Assembly (NCBI GenBank): GCA_021852265.1
Contig: JAJZNV010000020.1
Span: forward strand, 1-38,962
Source: Nanobdellota archaeon
Lineage (GTDB): Archaea; Nanobdellota; Nanobdellia; Parvarchaeales; Parvarchaeaceae
DNA: 38,962 nucleotides
Direction: 5' to 3'
The notes beneath the pieces are model-generated. The model was not told where the DNA came from. It searched no databases and saw nothing but the letters and a program-made list of their open reading frames with translations. Every line of letters starts with the position of its first letter. Position 1 is the first letter of the stretch. Positions 19,941 to 29,315 of the stretch are shown here, piece by piece. The position numbers and the translations under genes are program-made.

Positions 19941-20810
19941 TTAGGCCAAGACGGCGCCGGGTGGCAGCGTAGTAACAACGCTATTGCCAGATGGTGCCGG
20001 GTTTATCGCAGAAATCGTGTTGTCCATGAACGTGGAACCGTTCACATCGGCCACTAGATAGAGCGGAAGACCATTCGTAGAGGATATGCAGTCCTCAAAC
20101 GATACTCCTGCCGAACCTGCCGCGTTGGGCGGCGGGGTGAGTCTTTCCATGGAGCAACTCTGTCCTAGGTAGGTCTTGTCGCCTAGGAAAGTTACACTGC
20201 CTCCGCCGGTAAAGAAATTGAAATTGCTGGCTTGTGGAGAGTTAAGCATGCTAAAGGGGACCGTCGTAAATGAATTTGCCATGTTAAAGGGAGGGATGGG
20301 CATGGCGGTCGAGGTACAGTTCATCGGCTTTTGGTCCACTGTGGTTATCACACCCTCCACTGTCGCATTCACTGGGCTCTCATTAGTAAATGACTGCTTA
20401 AGACAGAGAATGAGGTCTGCTCCATTATAAATGGATACTGCCTTTTCATTCAACTCGACGGATGCATTGAACAGTATGTATGGGTAAGGCGTGGAATATG
20501 CCAATGACGCTCTGATAGAATTCCCATATCTGGCTATCTGGAAGTTTCCATTGATGCCCTCCTTAGCCAGGAACGAGTTGCTTCCATTGAAGGCAGAGTC
20601 GTTTACAAAGAAAGCATATGAGTCGTTAAATGGGCCCGAAGAGTTGTACAAGCTCTGTGCCGCCGTAAACATAGAAGAAATGCTGTTGGAACTGGAAAGT
20701 GTGGTGTTTTGGATGGCGGGACTTAAGACGTTAGCAAATAATAATACCGCTGCTATCACAACGACTATAACAACGATGACAACCGCAGTAAGTGCTAATC
20801 CTCGCAACAT
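19941..20810 (-). CDS. secreted/membrane-anchored surface protein
   Basis: N-terminal TM anchor, many N-x-S/T sequons. Confidence 0.75.
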   Translation of the reverse strand: MLRGLALTAVVIVVIVVVIAAVLLFANVLSPAIQNTTLSSSNSISSMFTAAQSLYNSSGPFNDSYAFFVNDSAFNGSNSFLAKEGINGNFQIARYGNSIRASLAYSTPYPYILFNASVELNEKAVSIYNGADLILCLKQSFTNESPVNATVEGVITTVDQKPMNCTSTAMPIPPFNMANSFTTVPFSMLNSPQASNFNFFTGGGSVTFLGDKTYLGQSCSMERLTPPPNAAGSAGVSFEDCISSTNGLPLYLVADVNGSTFMDNTISAINPAPSGNSVVTTLPPGAVLA

Positions 20811-20944
20811 AAAAAATATGATAAGGCCATCATATTTAATTGTTATGGCTCTATTGTTTTACCGCATTTAGGCGTCTTTTGTGCCAATAGAAAGTTCTTC
20901 TAGGTATTCCGCGTTTTTCGCTTCTTTTTATGAAGAATTGTCAT

Positions 20945-21283
20945 TTAACTAATAGCTATATTACTCGTGCCATTCACAACAGTCATATTAATTGCAGTGT
21001 TTGTAGAGGTGTTTATCATTGCCATGTTAGTATTGACATAGCCAACTAAATAAACAGATTTACCATTTGGAGTTATTGACATCCCAGTCGCTCCATCATT
21101 TGCCGGCCCTATTGGTATATTGCCTACAATGCTGTTGGTTGTCGTGTTTATAATAGCGACAGAAATGATTCCTTTTGATTCGCTAGCACTAAAATAATAA
21201 TAAGAAACATAAACGTATTTACCGTTTGGTGTTATCAGCATTATCCACTCACATATGCGGTGTTGTCGCACCTTGCTGCGCAA
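20945..21283 (-). pseudogene. fragment of a YVTN-type beta-propeller surface protein
   Basis: ITPNGKYVYVSYYY...ISVAIINTTTNSIVGNIPIGPANDGATGMSITPNGKSVYLVGYVNTNMAMINTSTNTAI: only about two repeats, no signal sequence. Confidence 0.55.
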
Positions 21284-21293
21284 AAGCCTAATT

Positions 21294-22463
21294 TTATCTT
21301 CTCCTTTTTGAATGTTTGAATTTTGGCCTTATGAATGCGGAAAAGAAAACCGCCATAACCACAGTCCCGAGTACTATCACAGAGTACAGCTGGATATTTA
21401 TCAGCCCTGCAAGAAAAGCAATGTTGCCGATTATTATACCTATTGCCCCACGCCCGCCAAGTATCGACATTGCGCTTAATGGCTGCAATTTTTTGAAAGC
21501 CTTTTTTCCTATATAAGAAGTGAATCCGGCACTGGATGCTGCACTGACTACTATCAAAATAATGAGGATGGCGATATAGCTAAGGTTTGGGACCATCGTA
21601 GTCGCACCGGCTATGCTGAAGAATAAAGGTATAAAGAAACTGCCATTTATCCTCCTAAACGTGCGTACCAGTGTTCTGAAAACGCCTTTTCCCATTACGA
21701 ATTCCTCCAGCAACATGCCGGCGAAAAATGCACCCAGCACGAACGAGATTCCTATGAACTGCAGGAAAGAAGCGATTACGAGTCCCAACAATATGACAAT
21801 AGCGAATACGGAAGTTTCCCCATATTTTCCGCTCGCTAAACTCGAAAAGAAATCTATCACATGCCTATGATAGTTCCTCAGAAGTCTTGCGGCCATAAGT
21901 AAAAGACTTATGAATATGATGATGGTGATTATGAGGAGAAGCAGGTGATAGATATCATGGGCATTATACACTGCTGCGAGAGCTATGAATGCCAATAGAT
22001 CGGATATAACTACGCTTGTCATTATTTTGTTGCCATCTTCCGTTCCGACTAGAGAGTAATGTCTTAGCAAAACGGAAACTATTGAAATTGAGGGCACGCC
22101 AATACCAACCGAAAGTATCACGGCAGGCACCATCTCAAACCCAAGAAGCAGGTATGAAATCACGAACATTATAGTCACTGGGAACACGAAACTGCTTAGG
22201 GACAAAGCGATATTCTTCATAGGATTGGTGGTCAGCGCCTTTGATGTAACCTCTAAACCCAATAAGAGCACGAGAAAGAACAAGGCTATATCGGAGATAC
22301 TAAAAAGCGATGAACTGGGCTGTATCAGGCCTATCACCGCAGGACCTAGTATGACTCCGCTAAGTATCTGACCGGCTACGTCCGGAAGACCGAACTTCTC
22401 AAATATAGTACCGGCTATTATGCTAGAACCGAGCAGTATAAGTATAGCTGTTATTATATCCAT
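21294..22463 (-). CDS. CPA2-type cation:proton antiporter
   Basis: GLPDVAGQILSGVILGPAVIGLI, FFLVLLLGLEV, GGRGAIGIIIG; about 12 TM. Confidence 0.9.
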   Translation of the reverse strand: MDIITAILILLGSSIIAGTIFEKFGLPDVAGQILSGVILGPAVIGLIQPSSSLFSISDIALFFLVLLLGLEVTSKALTTNPMKNIALSLSSFVFPVTIMFVISYLLLGFEMVPAVILSVGIGVPSISIVSVLLRHYSLVGTEDGNKIMTSVVISDLLAFIALAAVYNAHDIYHLLLLIITIIIFISLLLMAARLLRNYHRHVIDFFSSLASGKYGETSVFAIVILLGLVIASFLQFIGISFVLGAFFAGMLLEEFVMGKGVFRTLVRTFRRINGSFFIPLFFSIAGATTMVPNLSYIAILIILIVVSAASSAGFTSYIGKKAFKKLQPLSAMSILGGRGAIGIIIGNIAFLAGLINIQLYSVIVLGTVVMAVFFSAFIRPKFKHSKRRR

Positions 22464-22610
22464 ATTATCTATATCTTTTTTATCTATAAATTAATCGCAT
22501 TGCCTTTATTAGCATAAATTAAAAATACGTCTGCAAGCGTTATTAGTGCAAATGCCTCCAGTAGACGATTATCCACTTCGATCTAAATCTGCAAATCAAA
22601 AAGATTTGTA

Positions 22611-23783
22611 TTAATCATTTAGTGTGTAAGCTATGGGGATTAGTGCCACAAATGATATGCCGGTCAATAAAAAAGTCGTGTTTATCCCTAGAAAAACCAT
22701 GACAAAACCGGTTACCAGAGGGCCGATTGTGTAACCGAGGTCCTTGAATGTCGCTATCGCACCGGTCATCTGCGTCTTATCTTTAAGCATTATGTCGGAC
22801 ATTCTGGAATAAAGAGCTATAAATATCATCGTATACGCTATGCTGAAGATTGTTATGACGGGGATAAGGTAAACCAATGCGTTCAAGAAAACCATCGCTA
22901 TCCCTGCAGATGCGGCAACAGCTGCCGCCACCATTAGCGTTTTTCTTACTCCGTGCGTATCGATAAAATTGCCTATCGGCACTTCCAAGGCGACCGCGAA
23001 AAACAGCGAGATGGTTAGGAGGGTACCTATTATAGGGATACTTAGACCCTTATTGTTTAGGAATATCGATATAAATGAATAATAAACGTTTATCAGTGCA
23101 TAGAATATGACGACTGACGAGATTGTCTTTATGAAGCGCATGTTTCTGAAGTATTTCTTTATCAACCTGAACTGGGAACGGATGTTGGTCTTGCTGCGCT
23201 TCGGTACTTCTTTTATGAAAACCGAGACCAAGATAAAGGATATGAAGCTAGTTACACTAAGAAGATAAAATGGCAGTACAAAAAACAAAAGAACGGAAAA
23301 ACCACCTAGAATAGGAGCAATAGCGGACGCCATGTCGTTCATGTCGGAGAAAAAGCCGGTTTCCTTCCCGCGTATCTTACGGCTTGAGTAATTGAATACA
23401 TAAGCCCAGGATGTCAACCAGAGAAAGGAGGAGGCGATTCCCCTGAATATGCTGATGCTGAGCAAGGCTACGAAGCTGTTTGATACCGAGTAGAGTATGG
23501 CTATCACTGCATATGCAAGCAGGGTTATCTGCAGGACCCGTTTGATATTAAGTTTGCTTTCTATGATGCCGAAGGGCAGGTTCAGAAAGACGCCCATCAG
23601 AGTCGTCAGAGAGAGTATTATACCTGTAAGAAACAGACTTTTGACCGAATTATTTATAAAAATAGAGAACATTGAGGAGGTAAGTCCCCAGCCGAAAGTA
23701 TAAACGAAGAAAACTATGGATAGGGGAAGTATTGTTTTTCTAAATGACCTAGCGTGTCCGAGGTCGAGAAATTCTCTGAACAT
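22611..23783 (-). CDS. MFS transporter
   Basis: 12-TM profile, FRGIASSFLWLTSWAYVFNY, central cytoplasmic loop. Confidence 0.88.
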   Translation of the reverse strand: MFREFLDLGHARSFRKTILPLSIVFFVYTFGWGLTSSMFSIFINNSVKSLFLTGIILSLTTLMGVFLNLPFGIIESKLNIKRVLQITLLAYAVIAILYSVSNSFVALLSISIFRGIASSFLWLTSWAYVFNYSSRKIRGKETGFFSDMNDMASAIAPILGGFSVLLFFVLPFYLLSVTSFISFILVSVFIKEVPKRSKTNIRSQFRLIKKYFRNMRFIKTISSVVIFYALINVYYSFISIFLNNKGLSIPIIGTLLTISLFFAVALEVPIGNFIDTHGVRKTLMVAAAVAASAGIAMVFLNALVYLIPVITIFSIAYTMIFIALYSRMSDIMLKDKTQMTGAIATFKDLGYTIGPLVTGFVMVFLGINTTFLLTGISFVALIPIAYTLND

Positions 23784-23859
23784 CTAAACCAATATTCCCT
23801 CGCGTTTAAATAAGTAAGGCGGGTGCAAGGCATTTATACAACGGTCTCTATCTGGGTAT

Positions 23860-24279
23860 ATGAAGATTCGACTCGCTGCAGCTGGTGATGACAAGGAACT
23901 CTGTTCACTTTACTACCAGATGCATCCTGTGGAAGAGGCAGCTAACATAAAGAGCAAAAAACTGATAAAATTGCGCAACGGCAGACTAAAAACATATGTT
24001 CTCATATCGGAAAAAAATGGAAAAATAACCGGTTTTGTATTGGGTGACCTCATAACCTACGCCGATTTTACATACGGCAGTATAGAGGAACTTTACGTTT
24101 TACCAGCATTCAGGAGGAAAGGCGTCGCTTCCTTACTAATGAAGCGGATGGTTAAAAAATTAAAGGGCAGTGGTGCAAGGACGGTGATCGTGCTAACAAA
24201 TGATAAAAACAAACCCGCAATTAAATTATATGAGCATCTCGGATTTAGGAGAAGCATATACGCATATAGGATGATTTAA
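23860..24279 (+). CDS. GNAT family N-acetyltransferase
   Basis: IEELYVLPAFRRKGVASLLMKRMVKKLK...NKPAIKLYEHLGFRR. Confidence 0.92.
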   Translation: MKIRLAAAGDDKELCSLYYQMHPVEEAANIKSKKLIKLRNGRLKTYVLISEKNGKITGFVLGDLITYADFTYGSIEELYVLPAFRRKGVASLLMKRMVKKLKGSGARTVIVLTNDKNKPAIKLYEHLGFRRSIYAYRMI

Positions 24280-24371
24280 GGGATCTGCTATGGGCCCTCT
24301 GTTTAGCCAATAATTTATTTATTTCTAAAACCAGTTATTTTAATAAAGAGAAGAATAAGGTTAAATGAGTT

Positions 24372-24713
24372 ATGGAAAAAGAAGCACGTGTAAACTACGA
24401 TGAAGATGTGCTGACGATAGATCTAAATGAGAAGATTAAAGATAGCGTGCCGGTCGATCAGTTCATAATAGATTTATCACCTGCAGAACGCGCGGTCGGT
24501 TTAGAGATATTAGATGCTTCTAAATTTATAAGTAAAATCTCTGGTAGCAAAATCGATAAATCTTCTCTTAAAAACATAAAAAGGGCGTATCTCAGGGACT
24601 TCAAAAGCAAGGAACTTATTTTTGTGGTGGTAAAATTACTAGTAGAAATCGACAAAAAAGAAGAAGAAATAAACGTCCAAGCCCCCGTGCCTATACTAGC
24701 TGTTTCTAACTAA
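24372..24713 (+). CDS. DUF2283-like protein
   Basis: YDEDVLTIDL...DLSPAERAVGLEILDASKFI matches the DUF2283 pattern. Confidence 0.6.
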   Translation: MEKEARVNYDEDVLTIDLNEKIKDSVPVDQFIIDLSPAERAVGLEILDASKFISKISGSKIDKSSLKNIKRAYLRDFKSKELIFVVVKLLVEIDKKEEEINVQAPVPILAVSN

Positions 24714-24752
24714 TTTTTTGTCTTAGAAGTTTCCTTATTTTACTTTTCACTT

Positions 24753-24770
24753 AAGTCGAACATTCGACTT
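24753..24770. promoter_or_regulatory. inverted repeat AAGTCGAA-CA-TTCGACTT
   Basis: 8-bp perfect arms with a 2-nt centre in an intergenic region. Confidence 0.4.
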
Positions 24771-24833
24771 TGATTTCGATGTTTAGAATTAGTTGAGGTA
24801 ACGTTAGCCTAGAAACGCATCTGATTTAGAGAC

Positions 24834-24848
24834 TTATGCAACGGCCTC
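24834..24848 (+). promoter_or_regulatory. shared upstream element TTATGCAACGGCCTC, copy 1
   Basis: Identical 15-mer at 25384; TATA-like TTTATA starts 15 nt after its last base. Confidence 0.55.
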
Positions 24849-24901
24849 ACAAAATAGAAATGTTTATATGCTAGCTACATTCTATTAAGGGATAGTAAAA
24901 C

Positions 24902-25264
24902 ATGGGAAAAAGACTCGAGCAGTTGATATCAAAACTAAATGGAAAAAGAGAAAACTTGCCTTGGAATAACAGGTATTTGATCCCTATTTATGGCCGTTTT
25001 AAACAGAGCTATGATGCAGGTTATACGGGAAATAAGGAAAGCAACTTTGCTGATATAGTAAGCGGGATAGTTTCTGAGAATGTACCCTGGACTGCCATAT
25101 ATGTGGCTTTCGCCCCGATTCCAATAATGGCGACTTTAGAATGGTTAGGTACATATTTTTTGGCTTATGTGGGAGGTGCTCTTATCGCAAAGCATCTCGG
25201 TAAGCGGAAGGCCACAGGAGAAATTGAAAAAATGAGCCTGCAAGATATGGAAAATTGGTACTAA
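24902..25264 (+). CDS. hypothetical membrane-associated protein
   Basis: 120-aa ORF with TATA box at 24863; one or two hydrophobic segments. Confidence 0.7.
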   Translation: MGKRLEQLISKLNGKRENLPWNNRYLIPIYGRFKQSYDAGYTGNKESNFADIVSGIVSENVPWTAIYVAFAPIPIMATLEWLGTYFLAYVGGALIAKHLGKRKATGEIEKMSLQDMENWY

Positions 25265-25383
25265 ATCTTCAAATCCTTTCAATGCTATTTTATTCATAAA
25301 TGCCTCCTTTTTCTGTTTTATCGGTAGAAAGCGGGAGGAATTTGTTTGATTTATCGCTTGTTATAGGCTGTCCATAAAAGGAA

Positions 25384-25398
25384 TTATGCAACGGCCTC
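25384..25398 (+). promoter_or_regulatory. shared upstream element TTATGCAACGGCCTC, copy 2
   Basis: TTTAAATA starts 15 nt after its last base, same spacing as copy 1. Confidence 0.55.
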
Positions 25399-25442
25399 GA
25401 GCATCTAAAAGGTTTAAATAATAGCTATTTTCTTAGAGGAAT

Positions 25443-25793
25443 ATGTCCATCAACAAGTTAGAACTCAATCTGTCTAAAGAAGTGAGTGGAACTGTGATTA
25501 AAGATGCTCTATATGAATCCGTTTCGCTGCATGACGGCATAACAGTGAGATCAGAAGTCATACTATCTCAGAATTTAGCGGACAAAAAGTTCAATTATTC
25601 GTATTTTATAAAAATCAAAAAGGGGCCCTCATTAATTGAGCGGTTATCTGGAAAACCTGACATTGATAAAAACGTACAGGTAGAAATAAATCTGGATACT
25701 ATTTACAAACAAATTGTGTTCATGGTAAATGGTCTACCGGAAAAGAACTTAAAAAAATTAACTAAAGAGTTTTATTCTAATTTAAATTTATAG
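25443..25793 (+). CDS. hypothetical protein
   Basis: 116-aa ORF with TATA-like element and leader. Confidence 0.7.
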   Translation: MSINKLELNLSKEVSGTVIKDALYESVSLHDGITVRSEVILSQNLADKKFNYSYFIKIKKGPSLIERLSGKPDIDKNVQVEINLDTIYKQIVFMVNGLPEKNLKKLTKEFYSNLNL

Positions 25794-25993
25794 CATAAAC
25801 AGGATAGATGATTTCAGATATTAATGAACTGAAACCTGCTTGGTGGACGTTTATTCCAATCAGCTCGCTTTTTAAAACACTGTAGATGACGGGGCGTATT
25901 TTGATATTAATTTTAAATAAAAGTCACTACCTATAAGTAAGGAAAAGTATTAATATTAGTTCGCTTCTATTATAAGTATAACGGAGGCAAAAT

Positions 25994-26362
25994 ATGGAAA
26001 AGGAAAGATTAGAGAAGGTATTAATGGATACAAAAAAAGCGTTGAAGATTGTGCCTAAGGTTATTTACACAGGTTTAAAGGAATACCTTAACTATGGGAA
26101 ATCATTTGGTAAAGCGGTATATTGGGATTCGGAGCCCGCATTAGGGTCTGCAATAACGGTTGGTGCAGGTTTTTTGGAGGGGTCTATTATAGGTAATTTA
26201 GCTGTATCGACTACGGGCAACCCTCTTTTTTACGCGCTCGTGCCACTAGTGATGTTAGCCAGGGGCGTACAAGTTATATATGGGTATGAAAAAGCTAAGG
26301 AGGAGGAGAGCACTACCTCAAAAGCTAAAAAGCCACAGTATAAAGAATTGGCCTTTGATTAA
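25994..26362 (+). CDS. hypothetical membrane-associated protein
   Basis: 122-aa ORF preceded by SD-like ggagg; glycine-rich hydrophobic centre. Confidence 0.7.
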   Translation: MEKERLEKVLMDTKKALKIVPKVIYTGLKEYLNYGKSFGKAVYWDSEPALGSAITVGAGFLEGSIIGNLAVSTTGNPLFYALVPLVMLARGVQVIYGYEKAKEEESTTSKAKKPQYKELAFD

Positions 26363-26411
26363 CTTTGATTTAAAATAACAATTATATATCAACACCGGTT
26401 AACCTATCTCC

Positions 26412-27302
26412 ATGGAGGAGGCACGAAAAATAACCGTCTTATTAATGGCATATGGTACACCGGAAAAGCGGGAGGAAGTAGACGGTTACTTAAAGGACGT
26501 TTTTAATGGAAATAAAGTACCGGAAGAGATAATCGAAAACGTAACAAAAAAGTATGAAGAGATAGGTTTTTCGCCCCTTAAAAAAATAACTCTAAGGCAA
26601 GCGAGGCTTTTGGAAAAACATCTGAAAAATGATGGAATCTCCTGTACAGTTACTGTCGGCATGAAACATTGGCATCCAAGAATAGACGAGGCAGCCATTA
26701 AAATAAAACAAACTAATCCTAAAAAGGTGATAGGCATTGTTGCCCACCCATTTAGATCCCTTGCCGGAAGTGACGGGTACAAAAAAAGATTTTCTGCCGT
26801 GTTCGAGGGGAAAGACTATTATTTTATAGATGACTGGTACCGGCAGCCAGCACTCAAAACCGCTTGGCTTAAAAACATAGACAAATCTCGGTCTGAATTC
26901 GGTGCGAATGAAGACATTTTTGTAGTGTTCACTTCACATGGTTTACCTGAGCGAGTAGAGGATAATCTTTACAAAAGTCAGCTCAACGAATTTGTCGATG
27001 CTCTCTGTAAAGGGGGCGGTATAAAACGTTATTGCCTGGCGTATCAGAATGGTGAACACAAAGATTGGTATAAACCAGAAGTAATGGAAAAAGTACGTGG
27101 GCTGCGTTCGGAGGGTATAAAAAATGTTTTGATAGCACCGATAGGCTATATCACTGAGAGTCTGGAAACGCTATATGATATAGACATCATGTACGTAAAA
27201 TCATTTGAAAACCTGGGAATGAAAGTACGCAGGGTTGAATGCTTAAATGAATCGCCCGAACTTATAGACGCAATGGCAGAGGCTGTCAAGTCTACACTGT
27301 AA
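26412..27302 (+). CDS. hemH: ferrochelatase
   Basis: LLMAYGTPE, FTSHGLPERVED, APIGYITESLETLYDID. Confidence 0.93.
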   Translation: MEEARKITVLLMAYGTPEKREEVDGYLKDVFNGNKVPEEIIENVTKKYEEIGFSPLKKITLRQARLLEKHLKNDGISCTVTVGMKHWHPRIDEAAIKIKQTNPKKVIGIVAHPFRSLAGSDGYKKRFSAVFEGKDYYFIDDWYRQPALKTAWLKNIDKSRSEFGANEDIFVVFTSHGLPERVEDNLYKSQLNEFVDALCKGGGIKRYCLAYQNGEHKDWYKPEVMEKVRGLRSEGIKNVLIAPIGYITESLETLYDIDIMYVKSFENLGMKVRRVECLNESPELIDAMAEAVKSTL

Positions 27303-27330
27303 GTAAATTAACAGTAAAAACATTTTTATA

Positions 27331-28281
27331 GTGTTGACCTCAATATTTCCTATGGTCTATGGCGTGCTGACATATTCGTACAAAAATGTGCCATTGTCTT
27401 CGCTTTACAATTATGATATGGCGGCTGATTCAGTAGACATGCACCAATCTGTAAAAACATTAGTTTTCAAAACTTGTAGCAGGATAGAACTTTATTGCTA
27501 TTCAGAAGATTATGGGGATGTAGAAAATTTTTTGTCCGAAACTCGTAGAAAACATTCTGAGCGAGAAGAGGGCGAGATTCTTATCGGGAGCGGTGCGGTA
27601 CGCCACTTATTCAGAGTTGCTTCCGGACTAGAATCCATAATTTTAGGTGAAAGTGAGATAATTGGACAATTAAGACATACATTCAACGAGTATAAAATAG
27701 ACGGGTTACATTCCAAACAATTAGAGTATCTTTTCGAAAATGCGATGAGAGTTGGAAGAAAAACGCGCAGAGAGGCGGGTATTTCCAATAGGCAAAGTGG
27801 GCTTTATCATGCTGCCGCAACCATCGTCCTAGAAAATTATCTTCCTAATATGCGAATTGCTGTAGTTGGTTCCGGATTTGTATCAAAAAATCTTCTGGCT
27901 GAACTAAAAATTGCGAATCCAAATATAAAAGTCACAGTTTTCAGCAGAGAAGCGGCGCATGCTGAGCGACTGGCGCGGCTTTTTGGTATGGAATATTCTG
28001 ATTTCAATATCGAAATGCTAAAAGATTATAATATTGTTTTTTCTGCGATAAAGAATGGCACCGGAATCAATCTTAGTGGTCCAAAATTCATCATAGATCT
28101 CTCTGTGCCGAGGGCTTTTGCCGGAGCAAACGTATTGCATATCGAGGATGTTATTAGAAAAACTGGCATTTTACAGTCTAATATGAATTTGAGTCTGGCG
28201 GAAGGCATAATCGAGAAAGAAACGAACGGATTATTGGGGAAAGATTGCTCAGGTGGCGCAGCTTTAAAGAGAATATTATAA
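27331..28281 (+). CDS. hemA: glutamyl-tRNA reductase
   Basis: KTCSRIELYCY, HLFRVASGLESIILGESEIIGQLR, GSGFVSKNLL. Start may be the ATG at 27352. Confidence 0.95.
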   Translation: MLTSIFPMVYGVLTYSYKNVPLSSLYNYDMAADSVDMHQSVKTLVFKTCSRIELYCYSEDYGDVENFLSETRRKHSEREEGEILIGSGAVRHLFRVASGLESIILGESEIIGQLRHTFNEYKIDGLHSKQLEYLFENAMRVGRKTRREAGISNRQSGLYHAAATIVLENYLPNMRIAVVGSGFVSKNLLAELKIANPNIKVTVFSREAAHAERLARLFGMEYSDFNIEMLKDYNIVFSAIKNGTGINLSGPKFIIDLSVPRAFAGANVLHIEDVIRKTGILQSNMNLSLAEGIIEKETNGLLGKDCSGGAALKRIL

Positions 28282-28392
28282 GCTTAGGTGGTAGTCTTGC
28301 TTTTTAGCAGAATCTGATCTATTATGGATTCTGACTTTCTATGCGAGGGGAGGTTATAACGCTTAAATATGGGCGCCTTTCATTAAACTGAT

Positions 28393-28875
28393 ATGAAAAA
28401 TAAACAAAAATTAGAATCGCTTCTTTTATCGGGAGAGTCGAAAGGAAGTGGGGATATCCCCACATCTTATGCTCATGGCTTGGTTTCGACCGCAGTATAC
28501 TCCGGTCTAGTTGCAATTGCCGATCTTCTCTTCTCTGCACACCTCCAATTCCAAAATATGCATCCGGCAGGTGACATAGCGATTGGTTCCGGCGTATTAG
28601 CCGGTAGAATATCGAAAACTAACTATTCGAAGGTGCCAAAGGCTAAGTATGGAGAACTGGCAGCGAGCGTTACGGGATTTGCAGCTTCACTGGCGCCTGC
28701 GATGCCATTCATATCTGTTGCACCGAAAACCGCACTTTTTATTGGTGGTTTAAGGGCAGTGGAGTATTGCATTGGAGCGGCAGTTGGGTATCTTTTCGCT
28801 TTTCCCCCCGAGTGGTATAGGATATCTAACAAAACAGAAGATAAAGGGTTACAAAGCTTAAAATTCCGTACTTAA
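28393..28875 (+). CDS. hypothetical membrane protein
   Basis: 160-aa ORF with several hydrophobic segments. Confidence 0.65.
   Translation: MKNKQKLESLLLSGESKGSGDIPTSYAHGLVSTAVYSGLVAIADLLFSAHLQFQNMHPAGDIAIGSGVLAGRISKTNYSKVPKAKYGELAASVTGFAASLAPAMPFISVAPKTALFIGGLRAVEYCIGAAVGYLFAFPPEWYRISNKTEDKGLQSLKFRT
28448..28463. repeat. perfect 16-bp palindrome GTGGGGATATCCCCAC
   Basis: Self-reverse-complementary, inside the 5' part of the 28393 ORF. Confidence 0.4.
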
Positions 28876-28965
28876 CGACTTTGCCTACAAAGTAACTTAA
28901 TCAGCATGCGTTATAAGAGGGCGTAATGACGGTGAATTTTTATACTGCAACCGAATAAACAGAAT

Positions 28966-29259
28966 ATGATAAACATAGGATTGTACTATAAGGTCAAACC
29001 TGGTATGGAAAGCGAATTCGAATCTAAATTTAATGCTGCAGTGTCGGCCATTAAAAAGGCTGGTTTTGGATGCATAGACGCAAGACTATACAAAGAGGTT
29101 AGCTCACAAAACGAGTACCTACTTTACACAGAATGGAATGATATGGATGGCTTTAAACAATTTATTAAAAGCGAAGCGTATAAAGAGACCGTCGCAGCCG
29201 GCAGAGCAATAATAGAAGGCATGCCGCAGCACAGGATATTTACAGAAGCGAAGCACTGA
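28966..29259 (+). CDS. ABM-superfamily (antibiotic biosynthesis monooxygenase / IsdG-like fold) protein
   Basis: LYYKVKPGMESEFESKF...LLYTEWNDMDGFKQFIKSEAYKE. Confidence 0.75.
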   Translation: MINIGLYYKVKPGMESEFESKFNAAVSAIKKAGFGCIDARLYKEVSSQNEYLLYTEWNDMDGFKQFIKSEAYKETVAAGRAIIEGMPQHRIFTEAKH

Positions 29260-29315
29260 AAACTTATACACAGTTTTAGTACCGGTTGGTTGGTGCTTAG
29301 TTGAGTTAAAGCGGT

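Noticed and set aside
22551-22613. Small ORF MPPVDDYPLRSKSANQKDLY*
   Set aside because: 20 aa, no motif, compatible with chance in an intergenic region.
23834-23848. Third copy of the 15-bp upstream element (ttatacaacggtctc)
   Set aside because: Two mismatches, and it overlaps the probable TATA box rather than lying 15 nt upstream of one; kept only as a caveat.
25808-25885. 25-aa ORF MISDINELKPAWWTFIPISSLFKTL*
   Set aside because: Vaguely like a membrane-domain fragment (KPxWWxxIPI) but too short to support.
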